A stretch of 11,613 nt of DNA from Chloroflexota bacterium. GTDB taxonomy: Bacteria; Chloroflexota; Anaerolineae; JACRMK01. The translations under genes and the position numbers were made by a program. Location of the stretch: the NCBI GenBank assembly GCA_016200765.1, contig JACQEC010000211.1, positions 1-11,613 of the forward strand, in the 5' to 3' direction. Position 1 is the first letter of the stretch. Every line of letters starts with the position of its first letter. Under the pieces are notes generated by a model. That model was not told the origin of the DNA. It did no database searches and saw nothing but the letters and a program-made list of their open reading frames with translations. Positions 6,710 through 11,613 of the stretch are shown piece after piece.

Positions 6710-7896
6710 AAGACTCCGTCTTGGTACTTGTGATGGCACTGTTATTGCTCGTATCGGGTTGCGGCGCGCCGCCGCTATTGGTGCGTGTTGACGTAAGGCC
6801 TGATATCATAACCCCGAACGGAGACGGACAAGACGAGGCGGCGGAGTTGAGCTACTCATTGTCTGCGCGCGCTATGGTGACGATAACGCTTCAAAGTAGA
6901 ACTGATAAACCTGCAGCGTTGCGGAATGACCAGCCGCGCCCGGCCGGAGACTATAGCTTCTTAATTGGCGGGGTGGTAAACGGGGCCGTGCTGGCAGATG
7001 GGCTTTACACCGTCATCGTGGAGGCAAAGCCCATTGATAGCGGTATCACGGAGATCATGACACGAACCTTTACGATCAAAAACTCCAAGATTAGCCTCCC
7101 GGAACTTCAAAATTTCACGGTGTACCCTGATCGCTTTACACCCAACCGTGATGGGATTGACGACCGCGTGACGATCTCATACAACCTGACACGCAAAGCC
7201 GACGTGCTCGTGTATCTGATGGGCGCTGATGGGAAAAAATATCCGGTTGCCGAGCGGCCCGATAATGCGGTGAAGCCCGGGGAGCCCGGAGTACATACAT
7301 ACGATTATGAGGGTGGGGTTGATCTTGGCGCGATGCCGCCGCCGGACGGAACCTATCGTGTGATCGCGGAGGCAACCGACGAGGCGGGCAATCGCGTGAG
7401 CAAGAGCGCTGCGCTAACCGTCGTGGATGGCGGTGTGCCGCGCGCCGAAATTGTGGGGGCCACGGCCGTGCTGGCCCCAACCTCCGTGCCGTTAGGTGCG
7501 ACGCTCACCGTGACCGCCACGGTAGGGAACATTGGCACGGTGCCTATCCGCACGAAAGGGCCGTGGAGCGGTTCAAGCTATACCTCGCTTGAAAACTTCA
7601 ATACCGCCGGCATGTATGAGGAACCTGGAGTCTTTCGCCTTGGCGTGGACTACGAGGGCAATTCGGCTGGCCGCGCATATCCGTATCGTTGGGGGCTAGG
7701 ACGGGAAGGCGATCTCCAATTGATCGGCGGACAGCGCTACCTGATGCCCAACCAGCGCATTGTGGTGGTGGGCTATATTCGCATCGTCGAGAAGACGCCA
7801 ACCGTCAATCCATTCTTCTGGGTCGGCCTGTTGCACGAGCAGGTGCGGTTGGTCAACGACCGTATCCAGCCCACGCGCATCACGATCGGCTTTTGA
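6706..7896 (+). CDS. Lipoprotein with two FlgD-like Ig domains and a CARDB-like C-terminal domain
   Basis: A 396-residue exported protein. Residues 1-18 are a lipoprotein signal ending in the lipobox VSGC, so C19 should be lipidated and the protein anchored outside the membrane. Two FlgD/Ig-like domains follow, each opened by an Asp-rich loop: TPNGDGQDE (36-44) and TPNRDGIDD (145-153). The loops look able to bind calcium, and the domains close with GLYTVIVEA and GTYRVIAEATDEAGN. From about residue 246 there is a third beta domain with VGNIGTVPI, YEEPGVFRLGVDYEGNSAGR and a final strand region. The start overlaps the upstream stop as ATGA, so translation is coupled and the long open frame before it is not part of the gene. 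No enzyme motif is seen. A structural or adhesive role for the surface glycan system is inferred from context only. Confidence 0.88.
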   Translation: MKDSVLVLVMALLLLVSGCGAPPLLVRVDVRPDIITPNGDGQDEAAELSYSLSARAMVTITLQSRTDKPAALRNDQPRPAGDYSFLIGGVVNGAVLADGLYTVIVEAKPIDSGITEIMTRTFTIKNSKISLPELQNFTVYPDRFTPNRDGIDDRVTISYNLTRKADVLVYLMGADGKKYPVAERPDNAVKPGEPGVHTYDYEGGVDLGAMPPPDGTYRVIAEATDEAGNRVSKSAALTVVDGGVPRAEIVGATAVLAPTSVPLGATLTVTATVGNIGTVPIRTKGPWSGSSYTSLENFNTAGMYEEPGVFRLGVDYEGNSAGRAYPYRWGLGREGDLQLIGGQRYLMPNQRIVVVGYIRIVEKTPTVNPFFWVGLLHEQVRLVNDRIQPTRITIGF

Positions 7897-7908
7897 TGCG
7901 TTCCCGCC

Positions 7909-8853
7909 ATGCCCGACCGTCTTTCAACAACCCCGCTGCCGGTTATTGTCGTCAGCTTCAACACGCGCGACCTGCTCAGACGATGTTTAGAGACCGTGAT
8001 GCGGAGCGCGGACGTAGAAGTAAACGTGCTCGTCGTGGACAATGCGTCCACGGATGGTTCCGGCGAGATGGTCCGGAGCGATTTCCCGCGAGCGCTCCTG
8101 CTGCCGCAGGCGTCGAACCTCGGCTTTGCGGCGGCGAATAATGTTGCATTGCGCGCGCTCGGGTTCGGCGCGGACAGGCCACAAGCCCGTCTGCCTGAAT
8201 TTGTATTGCTGCTGAATCCCGATACGGAAGTACGCCCCGATGCGCTTGCGACGCTCTTAGCCTTCCTCAGAACCCAGCCGCGAGCCGGCGCGGCCGGTGG
8301 TCAGCTATTGTATCCGGATGGACGCTTTCAGCACTCGGCGTTTGCTTTTCCAAGTCTCTCCCAAGTGTTCTTAGACTTTTTCCCCGTCAATTACCGGTTG
8401 GTCAACTCGCGGCTCAACGGCCGGTATCCGCAACGCGCAACGCCTTTTGAGGTGGACCACCCACTCGGCGCAGGCATCCTCGTGCGCGGTGAAGTCATTC
8501 AGCAGGTTGGGCTAATGGACGAAGGCTTCTTCATGTACGTCGAAGAAGTAGATTGGTGCCGACGCATTCGGCGCGCGGGCTGGCAAATCTGGTGTGAGCC
8601 GCGCGCCGTCATTGTGCACCACGAGGGACAATCTACTCGCCAATTCCGTCAGGCGATGTTTGTGGCCTTATGGGAAAGCCGATTTCGGTACTTCCGCAAA
8701 TATCATTCGCGGCTCTATGTCGGGCTTGTCAAGCGGGTGGTGCGACTAGGGCTTTGGTATCAGACGTTCCAGATGCGGAGAGCCGGGGCGCTATCTAGCG
8801 AGTCCCAGCAGGCGCAGTGGCTGGAAGCGTTTGAGCAGGTGAAGGCGCTGTAA
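7909..8853 (+). CDS. Family 2 glycosyltransferase, rhamnosyltransferase-like
   Basis: A 314-residue GT-A fold enzyme of CAZy family GT2, predicted cytoplasmic or membrane-associated. In order it shows the opening strand IVVSFNTRDLL (13-23), nucleotide-binding VVDNASTDGS (42-51), SNLGFAAANN (69-78), and the metal-site region LLNPDTEV (101-108) in place of a plain DxD. An acceptor/catalytic region follows (LGAGILVRG, FFMYVEEVDWCRRIRRAGW), with the acid in the ED-type motif. This layout matches WbbL-like rhamnosyltransferases that use nucleotide sugars to extend polysaccharides or lipid-linked glycans; the actual sugar cannot be read. It starts 12 bases after the lipoprotein stop with no Shine-Dalgarno (CCGCC directly before ATG), consistent with coupling in the operon. 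Confidence 0.92.
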   Translation: MPDRLSTTPLPVIVVSFNTRDLLRRCLETVMRSADVEVNVLVVDNASTDGSGEMVRSDFPRALLLPQASNLGFAAANNVALRALGFGADRPQARLPEFVLLLNPDTEVRPDALATLLAFLRTQPRAGAAGGQLLYPDGRFQHSAFAFPSLSQVFLDFFPVNYRLVNSRLNGRYPQRATPFEVDHPLGAGILVRGEVIQQVGLMDEGFFMYVEEVDWCRRIRRAGWQIWCEPRAVIVHHEGQSTRQFRQAMFVALWESRFRYFRKYHSRLYVGLVKRVVRLGLWYQTFQMRRAGALSSESQQAQWLEAFEQVKAL

Positions 8854-8859
8854 ACCGCC

Positions 8860-9621
8860 ATGGCACGACTTTCTGTGGTCATCCTAACGCTAAACGAAGA
8901 AAAACATCTGGCCGATTGTCTGGCAAGCGTAGGCACGAATGATGAGGTGCTGGTGGTGGATTCAGGCAGCACCGACCGCACGTGGGTGATCGCCCACGAC
9001 GCCGGAGCGCGAGTCGAAGTGCGCCCCTTTGAGAATTTTGCCGATCAACGCAACGCCGCTTTGGGGATGGCGCGTGGTGATTGGGTTCTGTTTGTGGACG
9101 CTGACGAGCGACTGACACCGGAATTGCGCATGGAGATTTCGCAGTTGCTGGCCGGCGACCCTGTGGCAGCAGGCTTTCGGATCCCGCGCCAGAACTATAT
9201 ATTTGGCGCCTGGGTCAAACACACGGGATGGTACCCCGATTATCAACTCCGCTTGATGCGGCGCGGTGCGGCACGTTACGACCCAGCGCGTCCTGTGCAC
9301 GAAACTGTGGTTTTGGATGGGGATGCCGATACGCTGAAGGGGCATCTGACCCATATCAATTACGAAAGCCTGAGTGAATTTGTGCGCAAGCAGAAAATCT
9401 ATGCCCAAATCGAGGCGGAGGGGCTAGTTGGGCGATCGGCGCACCGGCGACTGCGCAGTGTGGTTTTCCAGCCGTTACGCGAATTTTACCGGCGTTATGT
9501 CTCGCTATCCGGCTTTCGTGATGGTTGGCGTGGCCTGGTTCTCAGCGTCTTGATGGCTTGGTACACGCTGGAGGTGCATCGCGTGGCATGGCAAACAAAA
9601 CGGGCAGATCAGCCGACCTAA
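8860..9621 (+). CDS. Family 2 glycosyltransferase, WaaE/KdtX-like
   Basis: A 253-residue GT2 enzyme of the short WaaE-like type. Motifs in order are VVILTLNEEKHL (6-17), VVDSGSTDRT (32-41), ENFADQRNAAL (58-68), and FVDADERL (78-85), with the metal-binding DADE. GWYPDYQLRLMRR and a PVHE acceptor-side motif come next. Near 220-240 a hydrophobic stretch (GLVLSVLMAWYTLEV) could dip into the membrane. Relatives add a glucose or heptose-like residue to lipid-linked or lipopolysaccharide cores, but the sugar used here is unknown. It is separated by only six bases from the preceding glycosyltransferase and also has CCGCC immediately before ATG rather than a ribosome site. It is the last gene of the plus-strand operon and faces the hpf gene. 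Confidence 0.92.
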   Translation: MARLSVVILTLNEEKHLADCLASVGTNDEVLVVDSGSTDRTWVIAHDAGARVEVRPFENFADQRNAALGMARGDWVLFVDADERLTPELRMEISQLLAGDPVAAGFRIPRQNYIFGAWVKHTGWYPDYQLRLMRRGAARYDPARPVHETVVLDGDADTLKGHLTHINYESLSEFVRKQKIYAQIEAEGLVGRSAHRRLRSVVFQPLREFYRRYVSLSGFRDGWRGLVLSVLMAWYTLEVHRVAWQTKRADQPT

Positions 9622-9642
9622 CGAGGCCAGCGATACTGCCCG
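9601..9642. terminator. Possible bidirectional terminator, outer inverted repeat
   Basis: CGGGCAG (9601-9607) pairs with CTGCCCG (9636-9642) around a 28-base loop that can form a small inner GCC/GGC stem. Read on the minus strand it is followed by TTTTGTTTG, a fair U-run for ending the hpf transcript; on the plus strand by CTGTTATTTATA. It overlaps the last codons of the glycosyltransferase. The large loop weakens the call. Confidence 0.35.
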
Positions 9643-9655
9643 CTGTTATTTATAC

Positions 9656-9676
9656 ACTGCGCAGATGAGGCGCAGT
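9656..9676. terminator. Compact hairpin between convergent genes, probable terminator
   Basis: ACTGCGC (9656-9662) and GCGCAGT (9670-9676) form a seven-base-pair stem with a seven-base loop in the 68-bp gap between the two convergent genes. On the plus strand it is followed by CCTCTCTT, only a weak U-tract. Position and symmetry suggest a role in stopping read-through from either side. Confidence 0.45.
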
Positions 9677-9689
9677 CCTCTCTTAGATG

Positions 9690-10265
9690 TTATGCCAGTT
9701 CGGGGATGAGCAGCCCGTAGTTGTTGTCCTGTCGCCTGTACACGACGTTCACCTGGCCGTCATTGGCATTGTAGAACACAAAGAACGTGTGCCCCAGTAG
9801 TTCCATTTGCTCGATGGCCTCTTCCGGGAGCATAGGGGACGTCTGGAAGCGTTTCGTCCTGACAATGGGTTCATATAGGTCGGATTCCCACTCAGCATAA
9901 TTCTCAGCCAGCATCGTTTCGTTGGCGAGTTCGGCAGCTGTCTCGCGTAATCCTTTCGAGACGCGGTGGCGCTGTCGCTTACTTTTGAACCGCTCGACCT
10001 GCCGCACCATCGTATCCATCACGGCGTCAAGAGCCGTAAACAAGTCAGCGGCTCGCTCTTCACCGCGCAGGATCTTACTGCCGGCGCGCACGGTTACCTG
10101 AACGATACTTCGCTGCTCCGCGCCACGGGTGTTTTCCATAGCCAACTCGACGCGGGCTTCCGTCATGCCGGGGAGATGCCGATCGAGACGCTGCATTTTC
10201 TTTTCAACATAGCTATGGGTGTAGTTCGTGACTTCGACGTTTCTCCCCGTAATCGAGAGTTGCAT
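9690..10265 (-). CDS. hpf: Long-form ribosome hibernation promoting factor
   Basis: A 191-residue long HPF. Residues 1 to about 98 are the RaiA/YfiA-type domain that binds the 30S subunit near the decoding site: it opens MQLSITGRNVEVT, carries VQVTVRAG and GEERAADLFTALDAVMD, then a basic FKSKRQRHR segment. A linker (101-130) leads to the C-terminal dimerisation domain (131-191, YEPIVRTKRF, FYNANDGQVNVVYRR, NNYGLLIPEL), which in other bacteria pairs two ribosomes into inactive 100S particles. The start ATG at 10265 is fixed by AGGAGG five bases upstream, the clearest ribosome site in the window, suggesting efficient translation. It is last in the minus-strand block after comFC, 128 bases away, so it may have its own promoter. 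Confidence 0.96.
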   Translation of the reverse strand: MQLSITGRNVEVTNYTHSYVEKKMQRLDRHLPGMTEARVELAMENTRGAEQRSIVQVTVRAGSKILRGEERAADLFTALDAVMDTMVRQVERFKSKRQRHRVSKGLRETAAELANETMLAENYAEWESDLYEPIVRTKRFQTSPMLPEEAIEQMELLGHTFFVFYNANDGQVNVVYRRQDNNYGLLIPELA

Positions 10266-10270
10266 ACTTC

Positions 10271-10276
10271 CCTCCT
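10271..10276 (-). promoter_or_regulatory. Strong Shine-Dalgarno of hpf
   Basis: AGGAGG on the minus strand, five bases before the hpf ATG at 10265. It stands out because most other genes in this window lack a recognisable ribosome binding site, so it settles the hpf start. Confidence 0.85.
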
Positions 10277-10393
10277 AATCCTAAAGTGGACATTGAGTTG
10301 GGAAATAGGCATCAAGGGCAGTCGCCGTTGAGCCTTGCAACTAGATGGGTCAGCGCCTCCTTTCGCGACGTTGTCAATATCTATTATCACCAG
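10277..10393 (-). other. comFC-hpf intergenic stretch with an unused Shine-Dalgarno
   Basis: This 117-base stretch precedes the hpf ribosome site. It contains a perfect AAGGAGG (10362-10356 on the minus strand) with no usable ATG, GTG or TTG at normal spacing; the nearest options are a CTG two bases after it (13 codons) and a TTG 15 bases after it (19 codons, ending just before the hpf ribosome site). A consensus TTGACA (10377-10372) lies upstream but no -10 follows at 16-18 bases. No strong hairpin or known riboswitch was recognised. Confidence 0.35.
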
Positions 10394-11095
10394 TTATCGG
10401 GCCAATGTCAATCCCCAGACAGAACGAGCGCCCGCGGCTCTTAATGCGAGCGCGCACTGGCTCATCGTTGCTCCCGTTGTGCAAACATCGTCAATGAGCA
10501 AGACCTGCTGGTCGTCAACCCGACCGGTACAGCGAAACGCTCCGAGAAGGTTGTCCTGGCGTTCTTGCTCGTTTAGCCCGACTTGTGGTCGGGTGTTGCG
10601 CACACGGGCCAAGACTCTGTGATTGACCGGCACCCGGCTGTGTCGCCCGACAACGGCGGCGAGGAGCAGAGATTGATTGTAGCCGCGCTCCCGCTCACGT
10701 TCGGGGTGGAGAGGCACGGGCAGAATGAGGGTGTGTGGCAGAGAGTGGCCAACGAGGTAATCCGCTAGGATTGCGCCTAGCGGCTCGGCCAACGCGGTCA
10801 GGCGCTCGTACTTGAAGGCATGAATGGCGCGTCGCAGGTGGCCGTCGTAATGCGCAACGGCTCGCACACCGGCTAACGCGGCGGGAAGTGGGCGGCTCCG
10901 GCAGGCATTACAGTGGTTGGCATCGCCGAGTTCTTGGCCGCAACGTACGCAAAGGGGCGCGTTGAGATACTTCAGCGAGGCCACACATTGGGCGCATAAC
11001 CACCGGCCCCCATAGCCGCAGCCAACGCAACGCGGCGGGAAGATGAGGTCGAGGATGGTGGAGCGCGCCTGGTGCAGCCAGCGGGGTTGTTGCAT
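10394..11095 (-). CDS. comFC: ComF family phosphoribosyltransferase-like protein
   Basis: A 233-residue ComF/ComFC family protein, near the usual family length. The N-terminus has four CxxC pairs (C23/C26, C34/C37, C49/C52, C62/C65), enough for two zinc sites. The rest is a type I phosphoribosyltransferase fold with LPVPLH (127-132), the family box RGYNQ (137-141), TRPQVGLNEQER (168-179), and the PRPP loop LLIDDVCTTGAT (199-210) that keeps both acidic residues. In competent bacteria ComFC helps incoming single-stranded DNA pass to the recombination machinery; outside them its role is unclear, and no other competence gene is visible here. ATG 11095 opens the conserved N-terminus; no Shine-Dalgarno is evident. 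It sits 52 bases downstream of DUF192 and upstream of hpf, a neighbourhood that may be co-transcribed. Confidence 0.94.
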   Translation of the reverse strand: MQQPRWLHQARSTILDLIFPPRCVGCGYGGRWLCAQCVASLKYLNAPLCVRCGQELGDANHCNACRSRPLPAALAGVRAVAHYDGHLRRAIHAFKYERLTALAEPLGAILADYLVGHSLPHTLILPVPLHPERERERGYNQSLLLAAVVGRHSRVPVNHRVLARVRNTRPQVGLNEQERQDNLLGAFRCTGRVDDQQVLLIDDVCTTGATMSQCALALRAAGARSVWGLTLAR

Positions 11096-11147
11096 GGATA
11101 ACCGCTTGGGCGGCGTTGGCGATAGCGAGCCTTACCCCAATTGTGGG

Positions 11148-11489
11148 CTATTCAAAGCGTAACAGGTCCCCCAGTTGAGTCTCGCTGGTGCGGATTACGC
11201 CGCGATTTAATTCGATGACGGCGTGGGCCCTCCAGATGGGCCTGCCGATCCGATTAGGTATCAGGTTTTCTGAAACTCCTACTACTCGACCGCGGCGATC
11301 AAAATAGATGACGTCTAGAGGAAAGCGCATCCAAAAGGTGTGAACCCAGTTTGTCGCATCAAGGACGAGCGCGCCGCCGACGGGAAGCTCCGCCCGACCC
11401 ATCAGGCCAAGCAGGCGCTGGGAAAAACTGCGCGCTTCAATTGCCGATGAGGCGACTAGGGTCCCGCGCGTTTGATTCGTGATCTTCAT
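11148..11489 (-). CDS. DUF192 family protein
   Basis: A 113-residue DUF192 protein, close to the usual size of a stand-alone domain. Recognisable blocks are the opening NQTRGTLVAS, FSQRLLGLMGR (about 22-32), HTFWMRFPLDVIYFD (about 49-63), a following strand RGRVVGVSENL, and HAVIELNRGV near the end. The WMRFPLD box is the most typical family signature. Start ATG 11489 is preferred over ATG 11522 because it overlaps the stop of the upstream secretion gene as ATGA, a classic coupling arrangement, and the family begins near this point. No signal peptide is present. The biochemical role is unknown. Adjacency to a Tad-like gene is common in my recollection of such genomes and suggests a link with pilus or secretion functions, which is inference. 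Confidence 0.9.
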   Translation of the reverse strand: MKITNQTRGTLVASSAIEARSFSQRLLGLMGRAELPVGGALVLDATNWVHTFWMRFPLDVIYFDRRGRVVGVSENLIPNRIGRPIWRAHAVIELNRGVIRTSETQLGDLLRFE

Positions 11490-11613
11490 CCGCACAAGTC
11501 GGAGACTTTGAATTGGCGGCATAGTCGAGGGACCGATGGCCCAATCAGCACCGCGCAGAGTCCTGGCAAAAGCAACAACACCAGTACGATGCTGATCTTG
11601 GTCGGCGCATTGT
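11486..11613 (-). CDS. C-terminus of a type II secretion F / TadC-like membrane protein (5' end outside window)
   Basis: The last 41 residues of a gene entering from the right edge on the minus strand. They read NAPTKISIVLVLLLLPGLCAV, trimmed here to the KISIVLVLLLLPGL core, then LIGPSV and a short polar tail ending DLCG. One hydrophobic helix preceded by a short basic start and followed by GPSV is typical of the final membrane helix of T2SSF/TadC proteins, inner-membrane platform proteins of Tad pili and type II secretion. The stop TGA (11488-11486) shares bases with the DUF192 ATG. The frame is chosen over the other two because of this helix and overlap; the fragment is short, so the family call is moderate. 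Confidence 0.6.
   Translation of the reverse strand, partial: NAPTKISIVLVLLLLPGLCAVLIGPSVPRLCRQFKVSDLCG

Noticed and set aside
6811..7170. Type IX secretion (gliding) signal because of the PNGDG-like motif
   Set aside because: The motifs are within FlgD-like domains in the N-terminal half, there is no C-terminal sorting domain, and the protein has a normal lipobox.
8962..9408. Antisense frame of about 148 residues on the minus strand
   Set aside because: It is the reverse shadow of the WaaE-like gene, whose motifs are complete on the plus strand.
10356..10377. Promoter for hpf from the consensus TTGACA
   Set aside because: No acceptable -10 hexamer lies 16-18 bases downstream, so it is left as an isolated -35-like match.

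Overview
The window reads as an ordinary chromosomal segment from a GC-rich bacterium, most likely a member of the Chloroflexota (Anaerolineae-like). The clues are the SCO1664 / DUF3090 / MSMEG_4193 trio, which is otherwise mainly actinobacterial, and the multi-membrane DE-motif glycosyltransferase carrying tandem beta-sandwich domains. A lipoprotein with FlgD-like repeats and a Tad-type secretion gene next to DUF192, comFC and a long hibernation factor fit too. The lineage is an inference from gene content, not from a marker gene. No tRNA, rRNA, CRISPR array, insertion sequence or phage gene was seen, and no stretch longer than 300 bases lacks a gene.

Left block (1-3761, minus strand, read right to left): a histidine-phosphatase-type phosphomutase, DUF3090 (overlapping it by one base), an SCO1664-type PI3/4-kinase-like protein, and then a secreted S8 subtilisin-like protease that runs off the left edge before its catalytic serine. 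The first three form the conserved trio of unknown function. A well-formed promoter lies just in front of the phosphomutase and predicts an almost leaderless mRNA.

Middle block (3858-9621, plus strand): a cell-envelope glycan operon, starting from a second, divergent promoter in the same 96-bp gap. It holds a GT39/ArnT-like membrane glycosyltransferase that appears to be split by a frameshift plus a deletion near 4980-4997. Its C-terminal part carries three tandem beta-sandwich repeats. Next come a lipoprotein with two FlgD-like domains and two family-2 glycosyltransferases. The genes are tightly packed (ATGA overlap, then gaps of 12 and 6 bases), which suggests one transcript making or exporting a surface polysaccharide or glycoprotein glycan.

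Right block (9690-11613, minus strand): the C-terminus of a Tad/type II secretion F-like membrane protein, DUF192 (sharing ATGA with it), a comFC-type phosphoribosyltransferase with four CxxC pairs, and long-form hpf with a strong Shine-Dalgarno. The middle and right blocks converge at 9622-9689, where two inverted repeats look like terminators.

Nothing here is a clear-cut new defence or mobile system. The best leads are the uncharacterised kinase / zinc-ribbon / phosphatase trio with its leaderless-type divergent promoters, the broken glycosyltransferase, and the triple prodomain-like N-terminus of the protease.
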